A stretch of 64,000 nucleotides of DNA, taken from an uncultured Aquimarina sp. Lineage in GTDB: Bacteria; Bacteroidota; Bacteroidia; Flavobacteriales; Flavobacteriaceae. The stretch is taken from assembly GCA_947498815.1 (NCBI GenBank), contig CANMLU010000005.1, forward strand, positions 1-64,000, written 5' to 3'. Under the pieces are notes generated by a model that was not told the origin of the DNA, did not search any database, and worked only from the letters and a program-made list of their open reading frames with translations. Each line of letters opens with the position of its first letter. Position 1 is the first letter of the stretch. The position numbers were made by a program, and so were the translations under genes. Positions 46,140 to 57,352 of this stretch are shown here, piece by piece.

Positions 46140-47660
46140 TTATGCTACTAATGATTTGATATATTCGGAAGGTGTAATTTGATTGTACTTTTTGAAAGAC
46201 TTATTGAAGGTGACCTTATTATTAAAACCAACTTCGTAGGCAACGTCTATTATAGTGAAGTTTTTGTCTCTTTCCCCTTTTAATAATTCTTTGGCTTCTT
46301 CGATTCTATATTTATTAATTAACTCAAAAAAGTTCAGATCAAAATGCTCGTTGATAATTTGAGAAGCATTATGTCTTGTAGTCTCTAATGATTCTGCTAA
46401 TTTTTGTAGGGTGATATCATTTTGTCTATAAATTCTCTCTTCATTCAGTAAGTACAATAATTTTCCTTTTAGTTCCAAGGATAAACTCTTTGTTAATCCA
46501 GACTTTTTATATTTATCGTATACTTCTGAATATTTACTTCTAAATGATTTTAAGTTACCAAAAATACTCGGTTGAACAAAAGCCGTATAGCTTACATATA
46601 ATACCAATAAAGCCATAGCTACAATCTGGAAATAAAACAAGAAACCACTAAATATATGCTGTATGATTAATATGGAATAGATGGTATAGGCGATAATGTA
46701 TACCGAACAAAAAATTACAATGTTCCTCTGCCAGACAAAAACAATCTTAGAAAAATACCCATTCTTCTTGATAGACTTTAGATACATCCTTATAACCAAA
46801 GTTCCATAAACCAATAATGATATCAATTTTGTAATTGAAATCAGAGTAAGATAAGGGCGTTCTTCATGTACCACTATTCTTAATTTTTCTTCTTCGGGTA
46901 AGTTATAAATCGGAAATAATAAGACAACTAGTAACACGGTTGGCACAAGATGCCATATATCGATAATTCTAAAATGGTAATTTAAAGCAACCCTCTTAAA
47001 ATAAAAATAAATCAATGGACCATAAAGAAATGAAAAACCAGTCGACATATATAAAATATGCGGGAGATAATACTCATAATTCATAAAATACAATCCCAAA
47101 TGAATGATAAAGAACGAGTGAATTAGCACAAATGCACTCATGAGAAGATTAGCCGTTTTGTTAGAACGTTTTCTTAAATTCAATACTATCGAAATAAAAA
47201 CGCCAATAAAAGCCACATAAAAGCAGAATATAGACCACCAGTCAATTTTCTTCAGATATTGTTCCTTCAATTTTACATAAGGCGCTGCGCTACCAATCTG
47301 ATCAAAATCACTATGTCCAACAAAACCAATATCCAAACTAGAATGTACATACTTCTCAATAAATTCACTAGCTTGTTCTGGCTCCTTTTCTTTCGCATAT
47401 AACAAGGCCAACTCTCTAAATACATGAATTGAATCCTCTGGTTTATGCTCTAATACTGCACGATATTTATTAATTGCCTGTTTGTATGCTCTGTCATTGA
47501 AGAATTTTTTTGCAGAAGACAATAGAAAACGGACATCCCTATCCTCGCTCTTATCAATTACATTCTTCTTATAATCTTTACAAAAAGCATTATAAGAGAC
47601 GAGCATTAAAAGAACAACAAATACGGATAATGACGCAATTTTTTTTTGAGTTAGCCACAT
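46140..47660 (-). CDS. membrane-embedded AraC-type regulator (TPR - 7 TM - HTH)
   Basis: A 506-residue one-component sensor-regulator from ATG 47660. A signal-type hydrophobic segment (1-27) is followed by a TPR-like region (about 35-125, with KQAINKYRAVLEHKPEDS). Seven membrane helices come next (about 138-160, 169-190, 198-216, 228-248, 268-290, 308-330 and 338-360). An AraC-type HTH domain (about 400-506) closes the protein, with LAESLETTRHNASQIINEHF, DVAYEVGFNNKVTFNKSFKKY and TPSEYIKSL. Seven helices place TPR in the periplasm and HTH in the cytoplasm, so it could sense a periplasmic signal and act directly on DNA. It lies immediately upstream of susCD on the same strand, and is the obvious candidate regulator. 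The family is not the classical SusR, and no ligand domain is recognised. Confidence 0.85.
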   Translation of the reverse strand: MWLTQKKIASLSVFVVLLMLVSYNAFCKDYKKNVIDKSEDRDVRFLLSSAKKFFNDRAYKQAINKYRAVLEHKPEDSIHVFRELALLYAKEKEPEQASEFIEKYVHSSLDIGFVGHSDFDQIGSAAPYVKLKEQYLKKIDWWSIFCFYVAFIGVFISIVLNLRKRSNKTANLLMSAFVLIHSFFIIHLGLYFMNYEYYLPHILYMSTGFSFLYGPLIYFYFKRVALNYHFRIIDIWHLVPTVLLVVLLFPIYNLPEEEKLRIVVHEERPYLTLISITKLISLLVYGTLVIRMYLKSIKKNGYFSKIVFVWQRNIVIFCSVYIIAYTIYSILIIQHIFSGFLFYFQIVAMALLVLYVSYTAFVQPSIFGNLKSFRSKYSEVYDKYKKSGLTKSLSLELKGKLLYLLNEERIYRQNDITLQKLAESLETTRHNASQIINEHFDLNFFELINKYRIEEAKELLKGERDKNFTIIDVAYEVGFNNKVTFNKSFKKYNQITPSEYIKSLVA

Positions 47661-47826
47661 AATTATCAATAAAATAATTACTCTCTCTAATTTACGATTT
47701 GTTTTTCATAAATACCTAATAAAATAGGAGTCCCCGATAATATTTTACTCAAAAACCTAATAAAAACAAGGGATAGCTTGGAATTAAAAAAAACAAAAGA
47801 TTACAGAAAAACCTGAAACATGCGAT

Positions 47827-47853
47827 AATAAAACCTTAATTCAAGGTTTTATT
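47827..47853 (-). terminator. hairpin downstream of mazG
   Basis: AATAAAACCTT (47827-47837) pairs perfectly with AAGGTTTTATT (47843-47853), loop AATTC. It lies 108 bases past the mazG stop and probably terminates that transcript. The remainder of the 47661-47961 gap shows no gene. Confidence 0.6.
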
Positions 47854-47961
47854 AAATTCTATAAAATAATAATTAGCGAAAAACAATTGTGAGCATCAAC
47901 ACAAAAAGATCCAAAAATTGAAGTAGTAAATCTCCTTAATAAATTGTAATGTAAATAAGCA

Positions 47962-48735
47962 TTATAATTTCTTGGCTTCTTCCCAAAAAACATCCATTTC
48001 TGCAAGGGTCATATCTTTGAGGCTTTTGTTTTTTTCTTTTGCTTTTTCCTCTAAATACTGAAATCGTTTTATAAACTTTTTGTTGGTTCTTTCTAAAGAA
48101 TCTTCTGGGTTTACATTAAGAAAGCGTGCATAGTTGATCATTGAAAACAGTACATCTCCAAACTCTGCTTCAATTTTATCATGATCCTGTACAGCAACTT
48201 CGTGTTGAAGTTCTTCGAGTTCTTCTTTGAGTTTTTCAAACACTTGTTGTGGCTCTTCCCAATCAAAACCTACTCCGGCAACTTTGTCTTGTATCCTACT
48301 AGCCTTTACTAGCGCTGGTAAAGATTTGGGCACTCCTTCAAGAACACTTTTCTTTCCTTCTTTAAGTTTTAAATTTTCCCAATTGCGTTTTACATCTTCT
48401 TCATTAGCAACTTTTACATCTCCATAAATATGAGGATGCCTATGTATTAATTTTTCACAGATGTCATTTGCAACATCCGCAATATCAAAATCTTTGGTTT
48501 CGCTACCTATTTTTGCATAAAATACAATATGTAAAAGCAAATCTCCAAGTTCCTTCTTTACTTCATCAAGATCATTATCTAAGATTGCATCTCCTAGCTC
48601 ATAGGTCTCCTCTATGGTAAGATGTCTAAGCGATTGCAGGGTTTGCTTTTTATCCCATGGACATTGCTCACGAAGTTCATCCATGATCGTTAATAATCTA
48701 TCAAATGCCCTAAGTTGGTTTTCTCTAGAATTCAT
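47962..48735 (-). CDS. mazG: nucleoside triphosphate pyrophosphohydrolase
   Basis: Hydrolyses NTPs to NMP and pyrophosphate, cleaning nucleotide pools and modulating the stringent response. The 257-residue length fits the two-domain E. coli-type MazG. The first domain has the metal-binding motif TIEETYELGDAI with the downstream KKELGDLLLHIVFYAK; the second has EELEELQHEVAV and EAEFGDVLFSMINYARFL. It ends near residue 257 with the usual MTLAEMDVFWEEAKKL. The gene upstream in the same direction is the nitronate-monooxygenase-like gene, eight bases away. Confidence 0.95.
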   Translation of the reverse strand: MNSRENQLRAFDRLLTIMDELREQCPWDKKQTLQSLRHLTIEETYELGDAILDNDLDEVKKELGDLLLHIVFYAKIGSETKDFDIADVANDICEKLIHRHPHIYGDVKVANEEDVKRNWENLKLKEGKKSVLEGVPKSLPALVKASRIQDKVAGVGFDWEEPQQVFEKLKEELEELQHEVAVQDHDKIEAEFGDVLFSMINYARFLNVNPEDSLERTNKKFIKRFQYLEEKAKEKNKSLKDMTLAEMDVFWEEAKKL

Positions 48736-48743
48736 ATTAAAAT

Positions 48744-49688
48744 TTATATGGAAACTTGGTCCATTCTGTTATGGGTGGCTTTGAATTCGGTGATCATATC
48801 TTCAATGATATCGGCTGCAGGTTTAATATCATGAATTAATCCGGAAACTTGTCCTATTTCTAACTCTCCTTCTTCCAGGTCCCCTTCAAACATTCCTCGT
48901 TTTGCTCGAGCTCTTCCTAATAATGTTTTCAATTCATCAACTGTAGGGCCTTTGGCGTATAATGCGGCAACATCATTATAAAATTTATTCTTCAACATTC
49001 TTACCGGTGCCAATTCTTTTAAAGTAAGATGTGTATCTCCTTCTTTGGCATCAATCACCATTTGTTTAAAGTCCATATGTGATGAAGCTTCATTACTGGC
49101 AACAAAGCGGCTACCTACTTGTACTCCATCTGCCCCTAAAGACATCACGGCATACATAGCATTTCCTGTTGCTATACCACCTGCAGCAATCAAAGGAATG
49201 TCGATTTTCTCTTTTACCATTGGAATTAACGTAAGTGTAGTCGTTTCGTCTCTTCCATTATGCCCACCAGCTTCAAAACCTTCTGCTACCACTGCATCTA
49301 CTCCTGCCTCTTGGGCTTTTAAAGCAAATTTCAGGCTACTTACCACATGCACTACAGTAATACCTTGTTCCTTCAGATATTTTGTATACGTTTTGGGATT
49401 TCCGGCAGAGGTAAATACTATTTTCACTCCTTCTTCGATAATAATTTGGATGATCTCTTCAAGGTTGGGATACAACATTGGTATATTAACACCAAACGGT
49501 TTGTTGGTAGCTTTTTTACATTTCTGTATATGTTCTCTTAAAATATCCGGATACATGGATCCTGATCCGATAAGTCCTAATCCGCCAGCATTACTGACCG
49601 CACTCGCTAGCCTCCATCCACTAGCCCATATCATCCCTCCTTGAATAATAGGGTATTGGATGTTAAATAGTTCTTTAACTGCATTCAT
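48744..49688 (-). CDS. nitronate monooxygenase / FabK-like flavin oxidoreductase
   Basis: An FMN-dependent TIM-barrel enzyme of 314 residues. The family phrases are PIIQGGMIWASGWRLASAV, GGLGLIGSGSM, VVAEGFEAGGHNG, IPLIAAGGIATGNAM and GADGVQVGSRFVAS, the last two binding the FMN phosphate. Members either oxidise nitroalkanes (nitronate monooxygenase) or reduce enoyl-ACP (FabK); sequence reading does not separate these. The AGGHNG histidine is the catalytic base of nitronate monooxygenases. Its 8-base spacing to mazG suggests an operon. Confidence 0.9.
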   Translation of the reverse strand: MNAVKELFNIQYPIIQGGMIWASGWRLASAVSNAGGLGLIGSGSMYPDILREHIQKCKKATNKPFGVNIPMLYPNLEEIIQIIIEEGVKIVFTSAGNPKTYTKYLKEQGITVVHVVSSLKFALKAQEAGVDAVVAEGFEAGGHNGRDETTTLTLIPMVKEKIDIPLIAAGGIATGNAMYAVMSLGADGVQVGSRFVASNEASSHMDFKQMVIDAKEGDTHLTLKELAPVRMLKNKFYNDVAALYAKGPTVDELKTLLGRARAKRGMFEGDLEEGELEIGQVSGLIHDIKPAADIIEDMITEFKATHNRMDQVSI

Positions 49689-49741
49689 TAATTGAGAAAA
49701 ATCTTTAAGAAGTGAATAGTATATATTTTAAAGACGACAAG

Positions 49742-50929
49742 TTACGAAATTACACCCGACCCCACCAACTCATCATCAATATACCAAGCGACAAATTGCC
49801 CCTCGGTGATTGCACTTTGATCATTTTCAAAAACAATATACATTCCGGTATCTACGCTATGCAATGTAGCTTTTTCTAGAGGTTGTCTGTAACGAATCCT
49901 AGCCATCACCTGCGACTCTTCATCAATTTCAAGAGCAAGATCTTCTCTCACCCAATGTAATTCTTTATTCGACACAAATAATGCTTTTCTATAGAGTCCT
50001 GGGTGTTTTTTACCTTGACCAGTATAAATCGTATTGGTTTCTACGTCGGTCTCTATGACAAAAAGAGGTTCTGGCGTCCCACCAACTGCAAGTCCTTTAC
50101 GCTGACCTTTGGTATAAAAATGTGCTCCCTGGTGTTTTCCAACGATCTTGCCTTCCGCTATATTATATTGATACTTGCTAGACAAAAATTCAAGTTCTTC
50201 TTGTTTTGAGGTAAACTGTGGAACTTTTCTCGCATATTTCTCTTCAGAAGATGGAATCTCGATAATATCCCCTTGCTTTGGTTTTAATTGTTGTTGAAGA
50301 AAATCTGGCAACCGTACTTTTCCTATAAAACATAATCCTTGCGAATCCTTTTTATCGGCTGTAATCAAATCTTGTGATGCTGCTATTTCTCTTACCTCTG
50401 GCTTTAATAATTCTCCAACCGGAAAAAGTGTTTTTGCCAATTGTTCTTGTGATAATTGACACAAGAAATATGATTGGTCCTTATTAGGGTCCTTTCCTGC
50501 TAATAAACGATGTACTTCTTTTCCGTTCTTAATTATAGTATCCTTTCGACAATAGTGACCTGTAGCCACATAATCTGCACCCAGAGAAAGTGCTATTTTC
50601 AAAAAAACATCAAATTTAATCTCTCGATTACATAAGACATCTGGATTTGGAGTACGACCTTTTTCATACTCATTAAACATATAATCAACGATACGTTCTT
50701 TGTACTGTTCACTTAAATCCACCGTCTGAAATGGGATCCCTAATTTTTCTGCCACCAACAAGGCATCATTACTGTCATCCAGCCATGGGCATTCATCAGA
50801 AATAGTGACCGAATCATCATGCCAATTCTTCATAAATAATCCAATAACCTCGTATCCTTGCTCCTTTAGCAAGTACGCAGCTACACTTGAATCAACTCCT
50901 CCAGATAACCCTACGATTACTCTCTTCAT
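49742..50929 (-). CDS. mnmA: tRNA-specific 2-thiouridylase
   Basis: Inserts sulfur at U34 of tRNA Lys, Glu and Gln, using ATP and a persulfide. I start at ATG 50929 (395 residues), which begins [15 protein letters not shown], with the PP-loop SGGVDSS at residues 9-15. An open frame further upstream lacks family similarity. Catalytic cysteines lie in [13 protein letters not shown] and in GLCFIGK. The remaining length (C-terminal beta-barrel with [16 protein letters not shown]) is normal. Head-to-tail neighbours on the minus strand are transcribed in the same direction. Confidence 0.96.
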   Translation of the reverse strand: MKRVIVGLSGGVDSSVAAYLLKEQGYEVIGLFMKNWHDDSVTISDECPWLDDSNDALLVAEKLGIPFQTVDLSEQYKERIVDYMFNEYEKGRTPNPDVLCNREIKFDVFLKIALSLGADYVATGHYCRKDTIIKNGKEVHRLLAGKDPNKDQSYFLCQLSQEQLAKTLFPVGELLKPEVREIAASQDLITADKKDSQGLCFIGKVRLPDFLQQQLKPKQGDIIEIPSSEEKYARKVPQFTSKQEELEFLSSKYQYNIAEGKIVGKHQGAHFYTKGQRKGLAVGGTPEPLFVIETDVETNTIYTGQGKKHPGLYRKALFVSNKELHWVREDLALEIDEESQVMARIRYRQPLEKATLHSVDTGMYIVFENDQSAITEGQFVAWYIDDELVGSGVIS

Positions 50930-51038
50930 CAAAAACTCTTTTTTGTTTTGAAATCTACTGCAAAAATAATAAATAAAAAAAGCAACGCTCATGCATTGCT
51001 CTAAGGTTTTATCTATAATTGTATATTATAAATCAATA

Positions 51039-51725
51039 TTAGAATCCTCTTTTTTGAACCGGAAATAATTTTTCTTCTTTTAGTTTTCCATTTTCATAGT
51101 ATTTCCAGATACCATTTTTACGGTCTCTTTTATAATTTCCTTCTATAATTAGTTTGCCACTAGTATCAAAATATTTGGTGATACCGTGTAATTGATCATT
51201 TTCATAGGTAAATTCTTTTAGCACGACACCTTTTTCTGAATACATGATTCTTTTCCCTTGTCTTTTGCCATCGGCAAACAAGGTTTTCTCGGTTAATTGA
51301 CCATTTTCGAAATATGTAAGCTGAGGGCCATGTAATTTACCATCTTTATACGCTTCGGTCATCATAATTTTGTCTGATCCCTTATGATAGTAGGTCCAAG
51401 AACCGACCCTGTTCTTTTTAACCATTTTACCCTGACTTATTACTTTCCCTTTTTTTGTAAAAAACTTTGCGGTAATGGTATCACTGTCTTTAGAAAATAT
51501 TTTAACTGCTGTAGGGGTATTACCACTACTAGGTCGGTAGAATTTAAATTCGCCTATTTCTTTTCCATGATCAAAGGTTCCTTCATAACGAATCTGATCA
51601 CTATTTTCAAATCGTTTTTTCCATTTTCCGTGTCGTTTTCCTTCGGTATCAAAATTATTAAACTCCTGCCCGAAAATAGAACAACATGTAAAAGCTAAAA
51701 CGTAACATAAAAATGTACTTCGCAT
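51039..51725 (-). CDS. secreted MORN-repeat (YwqK-type) protein
   Basis: A 228-residue protein with a signal peptide (1-19, ending SIFGQ) and about seven MORN-like repeats: GKRHGKWKKRF, RVGSWTYYHKGSD, GKLHGPQLTYFENGQL, GKRQGKRIMYSEKG, NDQLHGITKYFDTSGKL and RKNGIWKYYENGKL. Databases name this group 'toxin-antitoxin YwqK family antitoxin', but nothing here (no toxin gene next door) supports that role. It is probably a periplasmic or surface protein. It is read from its own region, 110 bases upstream of mnmA. Confidence 0.85.
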   Translation of the reverse strand: MRSTFLCYVLAFTCCSIFGQEFNNFDTEGKRHGKWKKRFENSDQIRYEGTFDHGKEIGEFKFYRPSSGNTPTAVKIFSKDSDTITAKFFTKKGKVISQGKMVKKNRVGSWTYYHKGSDKIMMTEAYKDGKLHGPQLTYFENGQLTEKTLFADGKRQGKRIMYSEKGVVLKEFTYENDQLHGITKYFDTSGKLIIEGNYKRDRKNGIWKYYENGKLKEEKLFPVQKRGF

Positions 51726-51820
51726 AATTATATAATTTGGGACATTATTTCAACGAATGTTATTTCCAAAAAGTATACCAATATTTAGAATTGAAAATAA
51801 TAAAACTAAGACCAAAATAC

Positions 51821-51850
51821 AAAAAAGCCCCAAAAAGGGGCTTTAAAAAA
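51821..51850 (-). terminator. terminator of yidC
   Basis: AAAGCCCC (51824-51831) pairs with GGGGCTTT (51837-51844), flanked by A/T runs. It lies 20 bases after the yidC stop on the minus strand. Confidence 0.85.
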
Positions 51851-51869
51851 TACTGTAGTACAAAAATTA

Positions 51870-53759
51870 CTACTTTTTTGCTTTTTTCTGTTGCTCGGCC
51901 TGATCCATTAATTCTTTCATCTTCTTCTGGAACTTCCCTTGCTTTTTGGGTTTCTTTTTGTTTTCCTGAATTTTTGCATGAATCTTATCATCATCAATAA
52001 TCACATTTTTGATCACCAACATAATACCAATAGTAATTAAGTTAGAAATAAAGTAATACAACGACAATCCACTAGCATAATTATTAAAGAAAAACAACAT
52101 CATGAGTGGTGATAAGTACATGATGAATTTCATATTCGGCATACCTGGTTGCTGTGTTTGCATGGTTTGCCCAGTAGTCATTGTCATATAGAAAAATATC
52201 GCCACTGAAGCCAGTATTGGAAACAAACTAACATGATCTCCGTAAAAAGGAATTTCAAAAGGTAACTGTGCTATGTTATCATAACTTGACAAGTCATCTG
52301 CCCATAAGAAGCTCTTTTGTCTTAATTGAAATGCACTTGGAAAAAAATTAAATAAGGCATAAAACACAGGAATTTGCATTAAGGCAGGTAAACAACCACT
52401 CATAGGATTAACCCCTGCTTTACCATAAAGCGCCATGGTCTCCTGCTGCTTCTTCATTGCATTGTCCTTATACTTCTCATTAATTTCTGTAATCTCTGGG
52501 CGTAGCACTTTCATTTTGGCCTGAGACAAATATGACTTATACGTAACTGGAGATAATATAATACGTACAATAATCGTCATTACAATAATTGCAACACCAT
52601 ATGGTAAAAATCCACTTAAAAAGCCAAAGAATGGTATAAACAAATACCTGTTTATGAATCCAAAAATCCCCCATCCAAGAGGCACAATCTCGTCTAGATT
52701 TTTTTTGTATGCATTTAAAATCTTATAATCAGTTGGACCGTAATACCAATCCATACTATAACTTAATTCTCCACTTGTCAATTCTAATGGCATAGTGGCG
52801 GCAAACTCTTTGGTTACTTTGATATCTTTATCATCAAGTTCGCTTGTACTAGCTAAATTCTTTGAGGTAAACGACGCTTTTTTAAACGGTGTGTCGGTCA
52901 ATAAGATTGAAGTAAAAAAATGCTGTTTAAACCCTATCCAACTTACTTCTTCTTCTTCATCATCGTCAAACTCACCTTGTCCGGTGAAGCTATCTTTATC
53001 ACCTTCAAATTCGTAGTGTATATCTGTATATCGATTTTCGTATGAAGCACTTTTTGCATGTCGTATTGCCTGTAATTTCCAATCCAAATTGATCGTTTGT
53101 CCATTATTAATTACCTGTTGTAATCCTTGAGATCGGATGGTAAAATCAAGCATATAGTCATTAGGTTTCAACTCGTATCGATATTCTAAGAATTTGGAGT
53201 CAGAAACCTTAAGTTTCATAGACAAAATCGTGTTTTCTCCATTTTTGGTAACCGAAGGTTCAAAAAACAGGTCTTTTGTATTCAGAATTCTATTATCTGT
53301 TGTACCAAAATTGATGTTAAACGAAGCATTTTTTCCATCCTTGATTAAATATACAGGTATCGAATCATAGGTTTTAAAGTTTTTCAATAATACTTCAGAA
53401 ATATATCCTCCTCTATTGTTTATTTTAAGGCTTAATAATTCATTCTCAATTTTCGTAAACTCATCTTTTGCCGAAGGTAAGCTAGCGGAATAGGCAAAGG
53501 CTCCCAATTGTGATTTTGCACTTGCCACTGCCACAGAATCTTGAGGATTGACAACAATTGCTTTGCTTTCGGTAACAAAATCGGTAGTCGTATTTTTATC
53601 AGTTTCTTTTTCTGTCTCTGTTTCTACTTGTTCTTGTTTTGCTTTCTCTGCTTCTATCTCCTCTGGCGTTGGCTGATTCAAGTAGAACATCCAAATGATG
53701 ATTCCAAAAATAAGCGCAAATCCAATGATCGAATTAAGGTCAAATTTCTTTTCTTCCAT
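51870..53759 (-). CDS. yidC: membrane protein insertase YidC
   Basis: Inserts proteins into the inner membrane, alone or with SecYEG. The 629-residue length fits the long Gram-negative form. An N-terminal helix (about 8-25) and an acidic linker precede a large periplasmic beta domain (about 80-350). The conserved insertase core follows (about 365-580, with VRIILSPVTYKSYLSQAKM, GKAGVNPMSGCLPALMQIPVFYALF and KFIMYLSPLMMLFFFNNYASGLSLYYF). A lysine-rich tail ends the protein. It lies downstream of pyrG, separated by its own terminator. Confidence 0.96.
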   Translation of the reverse strand: MEEKKFDLNSIIGFALIFGIIIWMFYLNQPTPEEIEAEKAKQEQVETETEKETDKNTTTDFVTESKAIVVNPQDSVAVASAKSQLGAFAYSASLPSAKDEFTKIENELLSLKINNRGGYISEVLLKNFKTYDSIPVYLIKDGKNASFNINFGTTDNRILNTKDLFFEPSVTKNGENTILSMKLKVSDSKFLEYRYELKPNDYMLDFTIRSQGLQQVINNGQTINLDWKLQAIRHAKSASYENRYTDIHYEFEGDKDSFTGQGEFDDDEEEEVSWIGFKQHFFTSILLTDTPFKKASFTSKNLASTSELDDKDIKVTKEFAATMPLELTSGELSYSMDWYYGPTDYKILNAYKKNLDEIVPLGWGIFGFINRYLFIPFFGFLSGFLPYGVAIIVMTIIVRIILSPVTYKSYLSQAKMKVLRPEITEINEKYKDNAMKKQQETMALYGKAGVNPMSGCLPALMQIPVFYALFNFFPSAFQLRQKSFLWADDLSSYDNIAQLPFEIPFYGDHVSLFPILASVAIFFYMTMTTGQTMQTQQPGMPNMKFIMYLSPLMMLFFFNNYASGLSLYYFISNLITIGIMLVIKNVIIDDDKIHAKIQENKKKPKKQGKFQKKMKELMDQAEQQKKAKK

Positions 53760-53772
53760 TTATGTATGTATA

Positions 53773-53806
53773 AAAAGCCTTTGTCTGATAACTCAGAAAG
53801 GCTTTT
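53773..53806 (-). terminator. terminator between pyrG and yidC
   Basis: AAAAGCCTTT (53773-53782) pairs with AAAGGCTTTT (53797-53806), and the minus strand continues with a T-run. It lies between the pyrG stop and the yidC start, so the two are not a simple operon. Confidence 0.8.
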
Positions 53807-53852
53807 AAGGTTATATTTTACAATTTTTCAATGTCAATTATCCCGCCAATTA

Positions 53853-55499
<1,647 letters not shown>

Positions 55500-55652
55500 T
55501 TAACTATTTATATGTTGCATTAAAATTCTGCGCAAAAATACAAAGAAGTCATGAAATGATGCATTGAAAATCAAGCAATATTCACAGGACTTATTCATAT
55601 TCCTTCAACAATTTAAAAAACTAAAAATCAATTACCTAGATAAGGACAAAAA

Positions 55653-55682
55653 ATAAAATCCTGGCTTTCGCCAGGATTTTAT
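55653..55682 (-). terminator. terminator of the ruvX-def-DUF5606 group
   Basis: ATAAAATCCTGGC (55653-55665) pairs over 13 bp with GCCAGGATTTTAT (55670-55682), loop TTTC. It lies 18 bases past the DUF5606 stop on the minus strand. Confidence 0.9.
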
Positions 55683-55699
55683 AGTTTGAAGTGTATTTT

Positions 55700-56119
55700 T
55701 TATTCTTCTTCCTCGGAAACGCTTTCCTTTGGTTCAGAAAAATCTGTCATTCCTTTAGATTGTAAAATATTGTACCACTGGATTACCTTTTTCATATCGC
55801 TGACATATACTCTGTCTTCATCATAATCCGGTAATATCTCACTAAAATATGCTTCTAGTTTATTTTTGGACTCTTTATGACTAATGGCCTGTTTACCTTC
55901 TTCTTTTTCCTGGATTTTTCTAAAAATCTCTTGTAAAGGCACCTCTTCGGTAAAGGTATAAATTGCAATTTCACTAAGCATGCTAACATTGTGTCGTATA
56001 CTTACAGACAATCTTTTTCCATCTAATAAAGATTCTGCCAAAAAACCACTTCGTGTTTGTGTTTTCAATTCATAAAGACCAGGTTTTCCTGAAATCGCTA
56101 ATATTTTATCTAAGCTCAT
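55700..56119 (-). CDS. DUF5606 protein
   Basis: A 139-residue protein of a Bacteroidetes-specific family of unknown function, starting at ATG 56119 (MSLDKILAISGKPGLYELKTQTR); an earlier in-frame start adds eight non-conserved residues. The N-terminal part resembles a small beta domain, and the C-terminus is acidic (SVSEEEE). It follows def with a 76-base gap and commonly accompanies def and ruvX in flavobacteria, so a housekeeping role is likely. Confidence 0.88.
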   Translation of the reverse strand: MSLDKILAISGKPGLYELKTQTRSGFLAESLLDGKRLSVSIRHNVSMLSEIAIYTFTEEVPLQEIFRKIQEKEEGKQAISHKESKNKLEAYFSEILPDYDEDRVYVSDMKKVIQWYNILQSKGMTDFSEPKESVSEEEE

Positions 56120-56195
56120 ATATTCTTTTTTCAAAGTTGGCAAATATCTGTAGTTCCTTTCAAAAAATCAAACATTGCCCAATATAAAAATTTAA

Positions 56196-56786
56196 TTATC
56201 TTCCTTTCTTTGCCAACGGGAAACGCATGCGATAATCTGCACTTACTTTTCCTTTGGAGATATTGGATAGTTTTCCTTTTATCAAACGCTTTTTTAAGCT
56301 GGATAGTTTATCTGTAAAGAGAATCCCTTCTATATGATCATATTCATGCTGAATAACCCGAGCCGCCAATCCTCCATATGTTTCTGTATGTTCTACAAAA
56401 TTTTCATCAAAATAATTAATCTTAATGGTCTCATTGCGAAATACATCTTCACGAATATCTGGAATACTCAAACAACCTTCTGAAAAAGCCCATTCTTCTC
56501 CGGTTTCTTCCAAAATAGTTGCATTAATAAATACTTTACGGAAACCTTTCAATTGATTTCTCTCTTCTTCAGACAACTCTTCATCTTCAGAAAAAGGTTC
56601 AGTATCTACCAAAAACAGCCGAATTGGAAGTCCTATTTGAGGTGCAGCCAATCCAACTCCATGTGCATTGTACATGGTTTCGAACATGTTTTCAAGCAGT
56701 TCATCCAGTTTAGGGTAATCTTTATTAATTTCCTTTCCTTTTTTCTTTAATACTGGGTCTCCGTATGCTACAATGGGAAATATCAT
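56196..56786 (-). CDS. def: peptide deformylase
   Basis: Removes the formyl group from N-terminal methionine of new proteins; iron/zinc hydrolase of 196 residues. All three motifs are intact: GVGLAAPQIG (43-52), EGCLSIP (103-109, metal ligand C105) and HEYDH (147-151, metal ligands H147/H151 and catalytic E148). A short insertion (about 64-80, acidic) precedes the second motif. It is transcribed with ruvX, whose stop is 25 bases upstream. Confidence 0.97.
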   Translation of the reverse strand: MIFPIVAYGDPVLKKKGKEINKDYPKLDELLENMFETMYNAHGVGLAAPQIGLPIRLFLVDTEPFSEDEELSEEERNQLKGFRKVFINATILEETGEEWAFSEGCLSIPDIREDVFRNETIKINYFDENFVEHTETYGGLAARVIQHEYDHIEGILFTDKLSSLKKRLIKGKLSNISKGKVSADYRMRFPLAKKGR

Positions 56787-56811
56787 ATATTATATTACTT
56801 ATTATCTATTA

Positions 56812-57222
56812 TTAACGATTATACAAATAATCTTGTAGTATAATCGTAGCACTTATTTGGTCTACTAATGCTTTATTTCTACGTTTCTTTTTTGAAATTC
56901 CGCTAGCAATCATTGTATCAAAAGCAATTTTTGAAGTAAAACGTTCATCAATCCTTTTTATGGGAATATCCGGAAGCATTTCATTCAGTTTTTCTAAAAA
57001 GGGCTTTATCAACTTCTCACTTTCAGATGGTTCGCCATGTAATCTCTTGGGCTCACCCACAATAAAAAGCTCTACATCTTCCTTTGACACATATTCTTTT
57101 AACCAAGATAGCAAATCCTTTGTATCCACTGTAGTCAATCCTGAAGCTATAATCTGTGATTCATCTGTAACAGCAATCCCACATCGCTTTCCTCCATAAT
57201 CTATCGCTAAAATTCTTGACAT
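56812..57222 (-). CDS. ruvX: Holliday junction resolvase-like / pre-16S rRNA nuclease
   Basis: YqgF-family RNase H-fold nuclease, implicated in 16S rRNA 5' maturation. It starts at ATG 57222, giving 136 residues. The family motif RILAIDYGGKRCGIAVTD holds the first catalytic aspartate, and IKRIDERFTSKIAF and KALVDQISATIILQDYL carry the remaining conserved positions. It is the first gene of a likely ruvX-def-DUF5606 transcript and is divergent from dapD. Confidence 0.93.
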   Translation of the reverse strand: MSRILAIDYGGKRCGIAVTDESQIIASGLTTVDTKDLLSWLKEYVSKEDVELFIVGEPKRLHGEPSESEKLIKPFLEKLNEMLPDIPIKRIDERFTSKIAFDTMIASGISKKKRRNKALVDQISATIILQDYLYNR

Positions 57223-57352
57223 GTGTATTTTTGTGCAAAAATATGATAATCTCACAAATAAACATTCTATTTATTAATGGTTTCCTAAAATATTGGTAAT
57301 AGCCCCTTTTTTCCGAGGAAGCTATTATCTTTACCAAAAATTTTTTAAATCA

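Noticed and set aside
49045-49644. 199-residue plus-strand ORF
   Set aside because: It is the complement of the nitronate-monooxygenase-like gene, is low in family-like motifs and has no promoter.
51039-51725. Toxin-antitoxin locus because of the 'YwqK antitoxin' name
   Set aside because: The protein is secreted, made of MORN repeats, and has no adjacent toxin gene; the name is not evidence.
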